Below the pieces are notes generated by a model that saw only the letters and a program-made list of their open reading frames with translations, made no database searches and was not told where the DNA came from. 64,000 bases of DNA from contig NZ_AQQX01000008.1 of assembly GCF_000768315.1 (NCBI RefSeq), positions 62,001 to 126,000 of the forward strand, given 5' to 3'. This DNA is from Pseudooceanicola atlanticus (GTDB taxonomy: Bacteria > Pseudomonadota > Alphaproteobacteria > Rhodobacterales > Rhodobacteraceae). Position 1 is the stretch's first letter; the number at the start of each line of letters is the position of its first letter. The translations under genes and the position numbers were made by a program. Positions 33,953 to 43,531 of this stretch are shown piece by piece.

Positions 33953-34228
33953 TCAGCCCGCGCTGGTGGGAATGGGGGAGAATAACGGTGCGCGCGACAC
34001 CTCGCACCCATCCTGAAGCTCGCGCCACATCGGCACGTTCAGCGACATCTGGCATTGCGCGGTGTAGCGGCGGCCGTCGACCTCGAGACAGATGATCTGG
34101 CCCATTTCGACGCGGGCCCCGGTGCGATCAGTGCAGTAGCATTCGATCACCTTGCCCTTGGATGTGCCATCCGCCAGGGCGGGCGCCGCGGCGGCGAGGG
34201 ACAGAAGAAGGGGCAGGGTGCGGATCAT
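33953..34228 (-). CDS. Small secreted protein, four cysteines, unknown function
   Basis: 91 residues from the ATG at 34226-34228 (a GTG five codons earlier is also possible; both sites are weak). MIRTLPLLLSLAAAAPALA is a signal peptide with an Ala-x-Ala cleavage site. The mature part has four cysteines (ECYCTDRTG, IICLEV, AQCQMS) plus one near the end (DGCEVSRA), which suggests disulfides in the periplasm. No family recognised. It is convergent with the Crp-family gene, 11 bases away. Confidence 0.72.
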   Translation of the reverse strand: MIRTLPLLLSLAAAAPALADGTSKGKVIECYCTDRTGARVEMGQIICLEVDGRRYTAQCQMSLNVPMWRELQDGCEVSRAPLFSPIPTSAG

Positions 34229-34290
34229 TCCGTAGTCTATCACAGGCGCAGGTCTTGACCAAACTCTAAGGATAGGGGACAGGATCGCGC

Positions 34291-35340
34291 ATGATTTCCG
34301 AAGACAGGCTTGTCCAGATCACCCAGAGGTTCGAATACCTCGAGGCGCAGATGTCCGAGGGGCGTGGCGATATCGCCGCGCTGTCGAAGGAATATTCCGA
34401 TCTGCGCCCGGTGGTTGCGACGATCCGGGACTGGCAGACCGCGCGATCCGACATGGACGAAGCGCAGGCGATGCTGGCCGATGCCGAGATGCGCGACCTG
34501 GCCGAGGAAGAGATCGAGCGCCTGACGGAAACCCTGCCTGAACTGGAAGAGGCGGTGCAGCTTGCGCTGCTGCCCAAGGATGCCGCCGATGCACGCCCCG
34601 CCATGGTCGAGATCCGGCCCGGCACCGGGGGCGACGAGGCCGCGTTGTTCGCCGGCGACCTGCTGCGCATGTACCAGCGCTATGCCGAGGCGCGGGGCTG
34701 GCGGTTCCAGATCGTGGAACTGTCCGAGACCGAGCTGGGCGGCATCAAAGAGGTCGTGGCGAATATCCAGGGCGACGACGTCTTTGCCCGGCTGAAATTC
34801 GAAAGCGGCGTGCACAGGGTCCAGCGCGTGCCCGAAACCGAGAGCGGCGGCCGGATCCATACCTCTGCCGCGACAGTGGCGGTTCTGCCCGAAGCCGAGG
34901 AGGTCGATATCCGCATCGACCCCGCCGACATTCGTATCGACACGATGCGCGCGTCGGGCGCGGGCGGGCAGCATGTGAACACGACGGATTCCGCCGTGCG
35001 CATCACCCATGTCCCGACCGGGATCGTCGTCACCTCGTCCGAGAAATCGCAGCATCAGAACCGCGCGATTGCGATGCAGGTCCTGCGGAACAGGCTGTTC
35101 GATCTGGAACGTCAGAAGGCGGCGGATGACAGGGCCGCCAGTCGGAAAAGCCAGGTCGGGTCGGGCGACCGCAGCGAACGGATCCGCACCTACAACTTTC
35201 CGCAGGGGCGGGTGACGGATCACCGGATCAACCTGACGCTCTACCGGCTGGACCAGGTGATGCAGGGCGACATGGACGAGATCATCGACGCGCTGACCGC
35301 CGATCACCAGGCCGCCCTTCTGGCGGAGATGGAGGGGTGA
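34291..35340 (+). CDS. prfA: Peptide chain release factor 1
   Basis: 349 residues, slightly under the usual 355-360. The coiled-coil N-terminal domain is followed by [22 protein letters not shown], the RF1 core [28 protein letters not shown], the peptidyl-hydrolysis motif GAGGQHVN and the ending [28 protein letters not shown]. It recognises UAA and UAG and releases the peptide. The start has AGGA six bases upstream. The stop overlaps the prmC GTG start (GTGA), the usual coupling to the enzyme that methylates its GGQ glutamine. Confidence 0.97.
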   Translation: MISEDRLVQITQRFEYLEAQMSEGRGDIAALSKEYSDLRPVVATIRDWQTARSDMDEAQAMLADAEMRDLAEEEIERLTETLPELEEAVQLALLPKDAADARPAMVEIRPGTGGDEAALFAGDLLRMYQRYAEARGWRFQIVELSETELGGIKEVVANIQGDDVFARLKFESGVHRVQRVPETESGGRIHTSAATVAVLPEAEEVDIRIDPADIRIDTMRASGAGGQHVNTTDSAVRITHVPTGIVVTSSEKSQHQNRAIAMQVLRNRLFDLERQKAADDRAASRKSQVGSGDRSERIRTYNFPQGRVTDHRINLTLYRLDQVMQGDMDEIIDALTADHQAALLAEMEG

Positions 35341-36200
35341 GCGACCCCTTGACGGCGATTGCCGGGCCCCGGGTTCAGGACGCGCTGATCGCGGCGACGC
35401 GGCTGCTGCGCGAGGCCGGGATCGACGGGGCGCAGGGTGACGCGCGGCGTCTGATGGCCGATGCCCTCGGGATCGAGGCGGGGCGGCTGACGCTGGCGGG
35501 GCCCGATCCCATCTGGGATAAGGCATTGGCGCGGTTCCGCGATCACGTGGGGCAAAGGCTGGCGCGGCGGCCCGTTTCGCGCATCCTGGGATGGCGGGAT
35601 TTCTTCGGGCTCCGCTTCAGGATCAGCGACCAAACCCTTGATCCAAGGCCGGAAACTGAAACGCTGGTCAGCGAAGGGCTGGCCGGGGATTTCACCCGCG
35701 TGCTGGATCTGGGGACCGGGTCGGGCTGCATCCTGATCGCGCTCCTGGCGGGGCGCGAGGGTGCGACCGGGCTGGGCACGGACCTGTCGGACGGTGCCCT
35801 GGCGGTTGCTGCGGAGAATGCGGAAACGCTGGGCGTGGCGGCGCGGGCAGACTTCCGTCGCTCGGATTGGTTCGCGGATGTGGAGGGTGTCTTCGACCTG
35901 ATCGTGTCCAACCCGCCCTATATCGCGCTGGAGGAGATGGCTGCGCTGGCGCCCGAAGTGTCGGGCCACGATCCGCGCCTTGCCCTGACCGATGAGGGCG
36001 ACGGTTTGGCCTGTTACCGCATCATCGCCGGTGGCGCGCCGCAGCACCTGCAACCGGGCGGGCGGCTGATGGTCGAGATCGGCTGGACCCAGGGGCCTGC
36101 GGTCGCGGATCTGTTTCGCACGGCTGGCCTGAGTGATGTCCGGATCGTGCCCGATCTGGATGGGCGGGACCGCGTGGTGACGGGGCGGAAGCCGGGCTGA
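35337..36200 (+). CDS. prmC: PrmC (HemK), release-factor glutamine methyltransferase
   Basis: 287 residues with a GTG start that overlaps the prfA stop. The N-terminal helical domain has the substrate-loop-like [35 protein letters not shown] motif [16 protein letters not shown], and the catalytic NPPY motif [13 protein letters not shown], ending RVVTGRK. It N5-methylates the GGQ glutamine of RF1 and RF2. Full length for the family. Confidence 0.96.
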   Translation: MSDPLTAIAGPRVQDALIAATRLLREAGIDGAQGDARRLMADALGIEAGRLTLAGPDPIWDKALARFRDHVGQRLARRPVSRILGWRDFFGLRFRISDQTLDPRPETETLVSEGLAGDFTRVLDLGTGSGCILIALLAGREGATGLGTDLSDGALAVAAENAETLGVAARADFRRSDWFADVEGVFDLIVSNPPYIALEEMAALAPEVSGHDPRLALTDEGDGLACYRIIAGGAPQHLQPGGRLMVEIGWTQGPAVADLFRTAGLSDVRIVPDLDGRDRVVTGRKPG

Positions 36201-36443
36201 GCATGGCCTGTCCAACGGGGTGAGCCGGCCACGATCCGCCGGGCAATTGGGAAAACTTTAAGGTTTCTCCTTGTATTCACCCCGGTGACGTGTTTAGTCA
36301 TTAAGCAGTCAAGGCAAGTGACGCGGTTTCCCCGTATCCGCCCTGACGGCAGTAAGCCCAAAACGTCGACGACCCGCCGCAGCGCATCAGACCGCGCAGG
36401 CAGGGTGAACGACAGCCAATTTAGCAAGGCTCGCAAGAGGCTC

Positions 36444-37133
36444 ATGAGATCATCTAAATCGCGTTCGCGCAACAAATCGAACCGCAACAGGTCTGTCGGT
36501 AATATCGTGAACCGGGTCTTTGACAGCTCCGGTCCCGAAGGCAAGGTGCGCGGCACCCCGCAGCAGATCATCGACAAGTACAACCAGCTGGCCCGTGACG
36601 CGCAATTGTCCGGCGACCGGGTGGCGACCGAGAACTTTCAGCAACACGCGGAACATTACCTCCGCCTGCTGGGCACCGCCCAGAAGGAACAGGAGAAGCA
36701 GCGCGATCAGCAGGATCAGAAGAACCGCGATCGCAACGGCAATTCCAATGACAAACCGCGTGGCGACCAGTCGAATGACGGCCAGTCCGACAACGGGAAT
36801 GGCGGCAACGGCGGCAATAACGGCAATCAGGGTGGCAACAACCAATCTGGTGGCGGCAAGAAATCCGACAACCAGGTGCCCGGTGAAGGCGATCAGCCCG
36901 ATGTGATCGAGGCCTCGTCGGATAACGGCGATAGCGGCCTGGTGGAAACGCCGGAAAGCAAGGTCGAGTCCAAGCCGTCGGACGAACCGCCGTCCAAGCC
37001 GAAGCGGACCTATACCCGGAAGCCCAAGGCGAAGAAGACCGAAGACGCGCCCAAGGCGGAAGCGCCCAAGACGGACGCGGCCCCTTCGGTTGAGGGTCAG
37101 GGCGACGGCGGCAGCACCGAAGCGGCGGAGTGA
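36444..37133 (+). CDS. DUF4167-family protein, basic head and disordered tail
   Basis: 229 residues. The N-terminus MRSSKSRSRNKSNRNRSVGN, then NIVNRVFDSSGPEGKVRGTPQQIIDKYNQLARDAQLSGDRVATENFQQHAEHYLRLL, is the conserved DUF4167 domain of alphaproteobacteria. The tail is low-complexity, Asn/Gly/Asp-rich, then Lys/Pro/Ala-rich, and surely disordered. The role is unknown; nucleic-acid association is plausible from composition. I chose the ATG that gives the family N-terminus rather than an open start 53 codons upstream. It follows prmC, a common arrangement. Confidence 0.9.
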   Translation: MRSSKSRSRNKSNRNRSVGNIVNRVFDSSGPEGKVRGTPQQIIDKYNQLARDAQLSGDRVATENFQQHAEHYLRLLGTAQKEQEKQRDQQDQKNRDRNGNSNDKPRGDQSNDGQSDNGNGGNGGNNGNQGGNNQSGGGKKSDNQVPGEGDQPDVIEASSDNGDSGLVETPESKVESKPSDEPPSKPKRTYTRKPKAKKTEDAPKAEAPKTDAAPSVEGQGDGGSTEAAE

Positions 37134-37140
37134 TCCGCGC

Positions 37141-37365
37141 CTAGCCCGCGGCCTGACGGTAGTAGTTCAGGATATAGACACGAATGGCAGAGGCGAGGCC
37201 GGCATCGGTGCCGCGCGCCTCGTCAATCTCGGCGGCGAGCGCATTGATCGCGCGCCCTTCGGACGCCGCGATATCGCGGAAGGCATCCCAGAAGTCCTGT
37301 TCGAGGGACACGGAGGTCCGATGCCCCCGAAGCGTGAGGGAATGTTTCTGCGGGCGTGCTGTCAT
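37141..37365 (-). CDS. Ribbon-helix-helix protein
   Basis: 74 residues. The sequence KHSLTLRGHRTSVSLEQDFWDAFRDIAASEGRAINALAAEIDEAR has a basic beta strand (RTSVSLE) and two helices, as in the alphaproteobacterial RHH_4 (PF13467) proteins that I know as companions of DUF4169. It is a predicted DNA-binding dimer. The ATG overlaps the stop of the DUF4169 gene by one base, so the two form a small operon. Target unknown, possibly its own promoter. Confidence 0.87.
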   Translation of the reverse strand: MTARPQKHSLTLRGHRTSVSLEQDFWDAFRDIAASEGRAINALAAEIDEARGTDAGLASAIRVYILNYYRQAAG

Positions 37366-37571
37366 CAGGCCGGATCCCCCTTGGGGTCTTCCGGGTCCGC
37401 ATCGCGGCGATGACCATCCAGGTGACGCTCTGCCGCGGATTGCTCCATCTCGTCACGGGTCCTTTCGGACTTGGTCCGGCCGAATTTCGCAGCATTTGAA
37501 TCGCCGAGGGCCCGCTTTTCCGAGCGGGCCTTGTCTTTGCGAAAACGATTTAGGTTCACGACTTTGGCCAT
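37365..37571 (-). CDS. DUF4169-family protein
   Basis: 68 residues, MAKVVNLNRFRKDKARSEKRALGDSNAAKFGRTKSERTRDE with a C-terminal HLDGHRRDADPEDPKGDPA. The NLNRFRKxKAR-EKRA and HLDGHR motifs are the family signature. The protein is small, basic in the first half and acidic at the end. No function is known for the family. It leads a two-gene operon with the ribbon-helix-helix protein. Confidence 0.9.
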   Translation of the reverse strand: MAKVVNLNRFRKDKARSEKRALGDSNAAKFGRTKSERTRDEMEQSAAERHLDGHRRDADPEDPKGDPA

Positions 37572-37626
37572 ACCGCCTTAGGTAGCGTGACCTTTGCGGA
37601 AGGCCAATGAATAAGCGTGCAAGTTT

Positions 37627-38223
37627 TCAGATATGTACTGAACGGCGCTTGGGATGGGCGCGGACCCAGATCCGGTAGGCCTCAAGTGCAGCCAGCGGGG
37701 CGAAATGGATCAGCGCCGCGGCTGGATGGCCCCAATCGTGCAGCGCGGCCCAGTGAAGCAGCGTCAGCATAGCCGCCGAATAGGTCCAGCGTTGCAGCGA
37801 TTTCCAGGCGGGTCCCATCTTGCGCACCGCATAATCCATGGAGGTCGCCGCAAGCGGCAGCATGATCGCGAAGGCGATCCAGCCCGTCCAGATATAGGTG
37901 CGCGGCAATTCGGCCAGGACCGTGGCGCTGCTGCCCTTGTCGATCAGGTAGAAGACCACGTGCAGGGCGGCATAGCCAAAGGCCGCGACACCGAGATAAC
38001 GGCGATTGCGCCGCAGCCAGCGCGGCCCGCGCCAGCCCTTGAAGAGCATCATAAGCGGCGTCGCCATCAGCGCGACGATCAGGAGCCGCGCGGCGGTTTC
38101 ACCCGAAGGATGGACGAGGATGTGGTAGATGCGGGGATTTGTGCTGGTTGCCAGGTCATAGCCCATGCCGAAAGCGGGCAGGGCGAGAACGAACCAGAGC
38201 CAATAGGGGGAAAAACGGGACAT
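37627..38223 (-). CDS. Ferric-reductase-like heme membrane protein (MsrQ-type)
   Basis: 198 residues from the ATG at 38221-38223, with AGAGGTG five bases upstream. About six hydrophobic segments are present. Candidate heme histidines lie in RIYHILVHPSGETAARLL, GYAALHVVFYL and MLTLLHWAALHDWGH. This is the layout of the ferric-reductase-like transmembrane family that includes MsrQ, the quinol-heme partner of methionine sulfoxide reductase MsrP. No msrP gene lies alongside, so the partner could be elsewhere or a different reductase. Confidence 0.82.
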   Translation of the reverse strand: MSRFSPYWLWFVLALPAFGMGYDLATSTNPRIYHILVHPSGETAARLLIVALMATPLMMLFKGWRGPRWLRRNRRYLGVAAFGYAALHVVFYLIDKGSSATVLAELPRTYIWTGWIAFAIMLPLAATSMDYAVRKMGPAWKSLQRWTYSAAMLTLLHWAALHDWGHPAAALIHFAPLAALEAYRIWVRAHPKRRSVHI

Positions 38224-38289
38224 GGCGCACCTCTTTGCGTTGCCGATATCGGTCATACGGCAAGGCGCGGGCGTTCCGTCGGTGAGGTG

Positions 38290-38892
38290 TCAGCTTGTCG
38301 CAGCCCAGTCGAGCGCGGCGTCGAGACGGTCATCGCCCCAGAAGAGTTCATCGCCCACGGTGAAGCTGGGCGCGCCGAAGATGCCCTTGGCCTGGGCGGT
38401 TTCCACGACCTGGCGGAGGGCGGCCTTGTTCTGCGGTTCGGTGGCGGTGTCGACCAGCGCGGCCGACAGGCCGGCGCGGGTCAGGCAGGTGGCGAGCGTT
38501 TCGGGGGCGGCAATCTCGGCCCCGTCCCGGAATTCGGCGAGGTAGACCTGGCGGCAGAATTCCGGCCCCTCGGGATGTTTCAGCGCCAGTTGGGCGACGC
38601 GGGCGGCCAGAACCGAATGGGCCGGCCAGTGATCCGGTGGTGTGTCGAGGAAGGGCAGGCCGCGTGCGGCGGTCAGACGCTGCATGTCGCGCCACATGTA
38701 GACGCCCTTGGCGGGGTAGATGCGGAACGGCGACGTGTCCCAGCCCTGCGCATGAAAGATCGGGCCAAGCAGGAAGGGTTGCCAGGTGACGGCGACGCCC
38801 CGATCACGGGCCATGTCCCCGATCCGCATGGCGGAGAGGTAGGAATAGGTAGAGGCGAAATCAAACCAGAAGGTCAGATGCGGCTTTTCCAT
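38290..38892 (-). CDS. 2-hydroxychromene-2-carboxylate isomerase-like (DsbA/GST-kappa fold)
   Basis: 200 residues from ATG 38890-38892. The thioredoxin-like N-terminus LTFWFDFASTYSYLSAMR has the GSH-binding Ser region (S-T-Y-S-Y-L) in place of a CxxC, followed by VTWQPFLLGPIFHAQGW and the C-terminal GIFGAPSFTVGDELFWGDDRLDAAL. These are the marks of glutathione-dependent HCCA isomerases and GST kappa. The family acts in aromatic degradation or general detoxification; no naphthalene-type genes lie nearby, so the substrate is unknown. Confidence 0.87.
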   Translation of the reverse strand: MEKPHLTFWFDFASTYSYLSAMRIGDMARDRGVAVTWQPFLLGPIFHAQGWDTSPFRIYPAKGVYMWRDMQRLTAARGLPFLDTPPDHWPAHSVLAARVAQLALKHPEGPEFCRQVYLAEFRDGAEIAAPETLATCLTRAGLSAALVDTATEPQNKAALRQVVETAQAKGIFGAPSFTVGDELFWGDDRLDAALDWAATS

Positions 38893-38966
38893 CTCAGGAT
38901 TACCCTTTGCAGGCAAAATGGTTCGAATAAGGAAAGCCACGTCTCCGGGCAAAAGGCAAAGAAAAA

Positions 38967-38990
38967 GGGCGGCCCCCGCAGGTGCCGCCC
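38967..38990 (-). terminator. Intrinsic terminator of fumC
   Basis: GGGCGGC / GCCGCCC stem (38967-38973, 38984-38990) with a 10-base loop, followed on the minus strand by TTTTTC. It is 26 bases past the fumC stop. Confidence 0.8.
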
Positions 38991-39015
38991 CATTCGGTCC
39001 GGTTGGACCGGGTGC

Positions 39016-40407
39016 TTATTTCGGGCCGATCATGTCTTCGGGGCGGACGACCTTGTCGAAGGTTTCCTCGTCCACGAAGCCGAGCGCGATGGCCTCTTCC
39101 TTCAGCGTGGTGCCGTTCTTGTGCGCCGTCTTGGCGACCTTGGTCGCGTTGTCGTAGCCGATGGTCGGGGCCAGCGCCGTGACCAGCATCAGCGATTCCT
39201 TCATCAGCTTTTCGATCCGCGGCTCGTTCGCCTGGATGCCGTTGAGCATGCGTTCGGTGAAGCTGTCCGCGACGTCGCCCAGCAGCTGCATGGATTGCAG
39301 CAGGTTGTAGGACATCATCGGGTTGTAGACGTTCAGCTCGAAATGGCCCTGGGAACCGGCGAACTTGATCGCGGCGTCGTTGCCCATGACGTGGGCGGCG
39401 ACCTGGGTCATCGCCTCTGCCTGGGTCGGGTTGACCTTGCCGGGCATGATCGACGAGCCAGGTTCGTTTTCGGGCAGGATCAGTTCGCCCAGGCCGGACC
39501 GTGGACCGGAGCCGAGGAAACGGATGTCGTTGGCGATCTTGTAGCAGGAGCCCGCCACTGTCGCGAGCGCGCCGGACATGAAGACCATGGCGTCATGGGC
39601 AGCGAGGCTTTCGAACTTGTTGGGCGCGGTTACGAAGGGCAGGCCGGTGATCTCGGCCATGTTGGCGGCGACCTGTTCGCCCCAGCCCTTCTTGGTGTTC
39701 AGCCCGGTGCCGACGGCGGTGCCGCCCTGGGCCAGTTCGTAGATGCCGGGCAGGGCGGCGTTGATCCGCGCGATGCCCTGGCGGATCTGGTGGGCATAGC
39801 CCGAGAATTCCTGGCCCAGCGTCAGCGGCGTCGCATCCTGGGTGTGGGTGCGGCCGATCTTGATGATGTCCTTGAACTCTTCCGCCTTGGCGTCGAGGCT
39901 GGCCAGCAGTTTCTCGAGCCCCGGCAGCAGCACGTCGCGCGCGGTCATCGCGGCGGCGATATGCATCGCGGTCGGGAAGGTGTCGTTCGAGGACTGGCCC
40001 ATGTTGCAATGGTCGTTCGGGTGCACCGGATCCTTCGACCCGATCTCGCCACCGAGGATTTCGATGGCGCGGTTCGCGATGACCTCGTTCGAGTTCATGT
40101 TGGACTGGGTGCCCGACCCGGTCTGCCAGACAACCAGCGGGAAGTTGTCGTCGAACTTGCCCTCGACCACCTCACCGGCGGCCTGGATGATCGCATCGGC
40201 CAGTTTCGGGTCCAGCGCGCCGTTGTCCTTGTTGGCCATGGCGCAGGCCTTCTTGATCACGCCGAGGGCACGCACGATGGCGACGGGCTGCTTTTCCCAA
40301 CCGATGGGGAAGTTCATGATCGAGCGCTGCGTCTGCGCGCCCCAATACTTGTCCGAGGGAACCTCGAGCGGGCCGAAACTGTCGCTTTCCGTGCGGGTCT
40401 GGGTCAT
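39016..40407 (-). CDS. fumC: Class II fumarate hydratase
   Basis: 463 residues, full length. The signature [15 protein letters not shown] is present, along with [42 protein letters not shown] and [20 protein letters not shown]. It converts fumarate to malate in the TCA cycle and, unlike class I, needs no Fe-S cluster. Single-gene transcript with its own terminator at 38967-38990. Start ATG follows AGTGAGAAACG, a modest site. The long open frame on the opposite strand is a shadow. Confidence 0.97.
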   Translation of the reverse strand: MTQTRTESDSFGPLEVPSDKYWGAQTQRSIMNFPIGWEKQPVAIVRALGVIKKACAMANKDNGALDPKLADAIIQAAGEVVEGKFDDNFPLVVWQTGSGTQSNMNSNEVIANRAIEILGGEIGSKDPVHPNDHCNMGQSSNDTFPTAMHIAAAMTARDVLLPGLEKLLASLDAKAEEFKDIIKIGRTHTQDATPLTLGQEFSGYAHQIRQGIARINAALPGIYELAQGGTAVGTGLNTKKGWGEQVAANMAEITGLPFVTAPNKFESLAAHDAMVFMSGALATVAGSCYKIANDIRFLGSGPRSGLGELILPENEPGSSIMPGKVNPTQAEAMTQVAAHVMGNDAAIKFAGSQGHFELNVYNPMMSYNLLQSMQLLGDVADSFTERMLNGIQANEPRIEKLMKESLMLVTALAPTIGYDNATKVAKTAHKNGTTLKEEAIALGFVDEETFDKVVRPEDMIGPK

Positions 40408-40533
40408 CGTTTCTCACTCCGATGTATGACGTCGCGTTCGGCTATACGCGCTCACCCGCATGGGCGCAATCGGACTGCCGCCTGTGAGCGCAACCATCCG
40501 GGCCATTTCCCCGGAAAACCCGGGGCTTGGCAT

Positions 40534-40558
40534 CGGCGGCAAGGTGGCCTTGCCGCCG
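40534..40558. terminator. Hairpin downstream of the phospholipid methyltransferase
   Basis: Perfect 11-bp stem CGGCGGCAAGG-TGG-CCTTGCCGCCG, 10 bases past the stop of the gene at 40569. It lacks a U-run, so termination is uncertain. A second GC hairpin CCCCGG...CCGGGG lies at 40509-40525. Confidence 0.45.
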
Positions 40559-40568
40559 GGCCGGGGGA

Positions 40569-41126
40569 TTATTGCATGCGGCGGCGGAATTCGAAGACAC
40601 GGGCCGGGGGCAGGTTGGCCCAGACGGTGCCGCGCTTGGTCGCTCTGATGCCCATGTCGATCTGCACGTCTTCCGGGATCGGCGCGTTCGGCGAATAGGT
40701 GATCTGGACGAAGACGCCTTCGGGCGACATCACCTTGAAGGCGTTGCCCACGACCTCGCGCTGGATCTGGGGCCGCGCCAACACCGGCACACCCGAGATC
40801 ACGCAGCCCAGGCCGGTCACGCCCAGTTGTTCGATTTCCTGCGCCGGGCGGTTCAGCACGGTCACGCCGGGAAACTTTCGGCTGAGTTCTTCGCAGAACC
40901 GGGGGTTCAGCTCCATCAGGATCAGCCGTTCCGGAGCGACGCCGCGTTCAAGGATGACCTTGGTGAAGGATCCGGTGCCGGGACCGATTTCGACAATCGG
41001 GCCTGAGACGTTTTCAACGCCCTCGGTCATCTTGCGCGCCACGGCCGTGGAGGAAGGCGCAATGGCCGAAACCTCCTTGGGGCGGCGCATCATCTCGCCC
41101 AGGAACACAGTAAAATCGCTGGCCAT
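40569..41126 (-). CDS. Phospholipid N-methyltransferase-like protein (Sinorhizobium PmtA type)
   Basis: 185 residues. An N-terminal FTVFLGEMMRRPKEVSAIAPSSTAVARKM is followed by SAM motif IVEIGPGTGSFTKVILERG, LILMELNPRFCEEL, VTVLNRPAQEIEQL and VISGVPVLARP. This arrangement, related to the rRNA-adenine methyltransferase family, is that of the Sinorhizobium-type phosphatidylethanolamine N-methyltransferase that makes phosphatidylcholine. PC is common in Rhodobacteraceae membranes. Not proven to act on lipid; the soluble fold would bind the membrane surface. Confidence 0.8.
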   Translation of the reverse strand: MASDFTVFLGEMMRRPKEVSAIAPSSTAVARKMTEGVENVSGPIVEIGPGTGSFTKVILERGVAPERLILMELNPRFCEELSRKFPGVTVLNRPAQEIEQLGVTGLGCVISGVPVLARPQIQREVVGNAFKVMSPEGVFVQITYSPNAPIPEDVQIDMGIRATKRGTVWANLPPARVFEFRRRMQ

Positions 41127-41240
41127 CTCCGGATCTCTCCCTCGGTTTTTGCCTTGCTGTCGATGAACGACACGAGGCGGATTCCGGCAAGGCAGATCAG
41201 CGGTCTTTTACAAAAATTTCACGCAGGCCAGCGAAGGCGA

Positions 41241-41735
41241 TTACTTGCGGAACTTGTCCAGCTGGACCACATCCGCTTCGCCCGAGGGGCGGCGCGACGC
41301 ATCATCCGAAGTGTCCGCGTCATCCCGCGTGGCCCGCAGCGGGCGCGGCGGGTCCTCGGGATCGTCCTCGTCCGAGCCATCATCCTGAGTTTCGAAGCGC
41401 AGGCCGAATTCGACCGACGGATCGACGAAGGTCAGGATGGAATCGTAGGGGATATAGAGCCGTTCGGGGCTGTCGCCGAAATTCAGCGTGATGCCGAAGC
41501 CGTCATCGTTCACCTCGAGCGCGTCATACCAGTGCTGCATCACCACGGTCATTTCCGACGGGTAGCGTTCGCGCAGCCAATCGGCCAGCTCTGCCCCTTC
41601 GTGACGGGTGTCGAAGGTGATGAAGAAATGGTGAGAGCCCGGCAGGCCGCGATCAGCGACATCTGCCAGGACTTCCTGGATCAGCCCGCGCATGGCGCGA
41701 TGCATGAGGTTTCCGTAATCGATTGAGCGCGTCAT
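41241..41735 (-). CDS. sspB: SspB-family ClpXP adaptor
   Basis: 164 residues from ATG 41733-41735 (GGAAG five bases upstream). The core IDYGNLMHRAMRGLIQEVLADVADRGLPGSHHFFITFDTRHEGAELADWLRERYPSEMTVVMQHWYD-L-V-GFGITLNFGDSPERLYIPYDSILTFVDPSVEFGL is the alphaproteobacterial SspB fold. The acidic linker and the C-terminal ADVVQLDKFRK tail match the ClpX-binding module. SspB delivers ssrA-tagged proteins to ClpXP; the tmRNA encoding that tag lies 2.5 kb away at 44233-44546. Confidence 0.93.
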   Translation of the reverse strand: MTRSIDYGNLMHRAMRGLIQEVLADVADRGLPGSHHFFITFDTRHEGAELADWLRERYPSEMTVVMQHWYDALEVNDDGFGITLNFGDSPERLYIPYDSILTFVDPSVEFGLRFETQDDGSDEDDPEDPPRPLRATRDDADTSDDASRRPSGEADVVQLDKFRK

Positions 41736-41805
41736 CTGGTCTTCCACGAACTTAGGCCGAGCATAGGGGATTCGAACGAAAACGGAAGCACTGTGTCGCC
41801 CCCGA

Positions 41806-43047
41806 TCAGACGAGGGTGGACCAGATCAACCCGAGCGCTGCCATCAGGGCCAATGCAGTCAGCAAACCAAGGCGCAGAAGCACCAGCAGTCCCGCGGCGA
41901 TGGCCGTCAAGGCAAGAGCCAGGGGATCGAAGCTGTCCAGTTGCGGGCGCGGAATCGTGCCGGTTTCATCGACGGTGCCAAAGAGCACGTGCAGCGCGAA
42001 CCAGAGCGACAGGTTCAGGATGACCCCGACCACCGCCGCCGTGATCGCGCCAAGCGCGCCCTTGAGCCGGGGATTGGCCAGGATACGCTCGACGTGCGGA
42101 GCAAAGGCAAAGATCCACAGGAAACAGGGCACGAAGGTCATCCACAACGTCAGCAGCCCGGCGGTCAGTCCCAGCCACCAGCCGCCCTGTTGCAGCCCTG
42201 CGAGGTGCCCGGTGAATTGCGTGACGAGGATCAGCGGCCCCGGCGTGGTTTCCGCCAGGCCAAGCGCGTCGATCATCTGGTCAGGGGTCAGCCAGCCATG
42301 GGTATCGACCACCGCCTGCGCCATGTAGGCCAGCACCGCGTAGGCTCCGCCGAAGGTCACGATCGCAAGCTTGCCGAAGAAGAGCGCGAGATGGGTCAGG
42401 AAGGTCTGGCCGGTCGCCCAGACCAGCAGCAGCGGCGCGGCCCAGAGCGCGCCCCAGATCAGTGCGGTGCGGATGGTGTGGCCCCAATCCACGGGTGTCT
42501 GCGACGCAAACCCGGTGTCTTCATGCGGCCGCAGCAGGCCCCAGAGTCCGGCGGCCAGGATGATCGCCGGAAAGGGCAGGCCGAGCGCGAAGATAGCAAG
42601 GAAGGCAAGCAGGGCGAGGGCCCAGCCCTCGGCCCCGTTCAGCGCCTTTTTCGACACTTTCCAGAGCGCCTGAAGCACGATCACGATGACCAGCGCCTTG
42701 ATCCCGAGAAACGCGTCCTGAACGACGGGCAGGGTGCCCCAGCGGGCATATGCGAAGGCCAGCGCCGCGATGACCAGCGCCCCCGGCAGCACGAAGAGCA
42801 GCCCGGCCAGCAGACCGCCCGCAACCCCGCGCAGGCGCCATCCGGCATAGGTGGCCAGTTGCATCGCCTCGGGCCCGGGCAACAGCATGCAGAAGCTGAG
42901 CGCGCCGAGGAAATCCTTCTCCTCGAGGTCCCGACCCTTGTCGACCAGTTCCTCGTGCATCACGGCGATCTGAGCGGCGGGGCCGCCGAAGGACAGCAGG
43001 CCGATACGGCCGAAGCGGCGGATCATCTGGGTCCAGGTAGGGGTCAC
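41806..43047 (-). CDS. chrA: ChrA, chromate efflux transporter
   Basis: 413 residues, the bidomain (long) form. Both halves carry the repeat motif: FGRIGLLSFGGPAAQIAVMHEELVDK with SFCMLLPGPEAMQLATYAGW in the first, and FGKLAIVTFGGAYAVLAYMAQ with LGLAETTPGPLILVTQFTGHLAG in the second. There are about 10-12 membrane segments. The family exports chromate by proton motive force or transports sulfate-like anions. No chrB regulator is adjacent. Start GTGACCCCTACC is read as ATG in the minus frame at 43045-43047, behind a modest AGGATCGGACG site. Confidence 0.92.
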   Translation of the reverse strand: MTPTWTQMIRRFGRIGLLSFGGPAAQIAVMHEELVDKGRDLEEKDFLGALSFCMLLPGPEAMQLATYAGWRLRGVAGGLLAGLLFVLPGALVIAALAFAYARWGTLPVVQDAFLGIKALVIVIVLQALWKVSKKALNGAEGWALALLAFLAIFALGLPFPAIILAAGLWGLLRPHEDTGFASQTPVDWGHTIRTALIWGALWAAPLLLVWATGQTFLTHLALFFGKLAIVTFGGAYAVLAYMAQAVVDTHGWLTPDQMIDALGLAETTPGPLILVTQFTGHLAGLQQGGWWLGLTAGLLTLWMTFVPCFLWIFAFAPHVERILANPRLKGALGAITAAVVGVILNLSLWFALHVLFGTVDETGTIPRPQLDSFDPLALALTAIAAGLLVLLRLGLLTALALMAALGLIWSTLV

Positions 43048-43116
43048 GTCCGATCCTGCTGTCGTGGCGCGGTCGCGGGCAGATGATCCGCCCGACTGCC
43101 CGGTGTCAAGCCGCCC

Positions 43117-43425
43117 CTAGCCCTGATCGACGCGGGCCAGCCAGGTGCGATCCTCGGCGCGGATGAACTTCTCGGTCATGGCGAATTCGTAATTCTCGCG
43201 CCCCAAAGGATCGGCGGCCAGGCTGGCGCGGTAGCGTTCATAGGCGGCGAGGTCGTCGATATTGTAGATGCCGTAGGCCAGCGTCGACGAGCCTTCGCGC
43301 GGAGAGAAATACCCGATCAGATCGGCGCCGTTGCGGGGGATGCACTGGCCCCAGTTGCGGGCATATTGCTCGAACGCGGCGCGCTTGGTCGGGTCGATGT
43401 CGTAGCGGATGATGCAGGTCAGCAT
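43117..43425 (-). CDS. NIPSNAP-family protein
   Basis: 102 residues from ATG 43423-43425 with AAAGGAG seven bases upstream. The dimeric ferredoxin-like fold shows LTCIIRYDIDPTKRAAFEQYARNWGQCIPRNGADLIGYFSPREGSSTLAYGIYNIDDLAAYERYRASLAADP, the typical NIPSNAP beta-alpha-beta arrangement. Role unknown. It is divergent from the ArsR-type regulator at 43532, an arrangement seen elsewhere, so it may be that regulator's target. Confidence 0.85.
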   Translation of the reverse strand: MLTCIIRYDIDPTKRAAFEQYARNWGQCIPRNGADLIGYFSPREGSSTLAYGIYNIDDLAAYERYRASLAADPLGRENYEFAMTEKFIRAEDRTWLARVDQG

Positions 43426-43531
43426 GGGATGGCTCCTTTGATATGCTTGGCCAGTCATAGCGCGCGACGTCGCGGGGATGTTTTTGTCCGGACCGAAGTA
43501 TTTCCGGGACGCGCCGTGCTAAGATGCCGCC

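Noticed and set aside
37654-40698. A plus-strand open frame of over 1,000 codons
   Set aside because: It is antisense to the heme membrane protein, the isomerase and fumC, all with strong family motifs. High GC leaves long open shadows. The composition (Arg/Gly/His-rich) is not protein-like.
41755-41790. Possible tRNA T-arm (GTTCGAATCCCC on the minus strand)
   Set aside because: No acceptor stem, anticodon arm or CCA context around it; chance match next to the sspB start.
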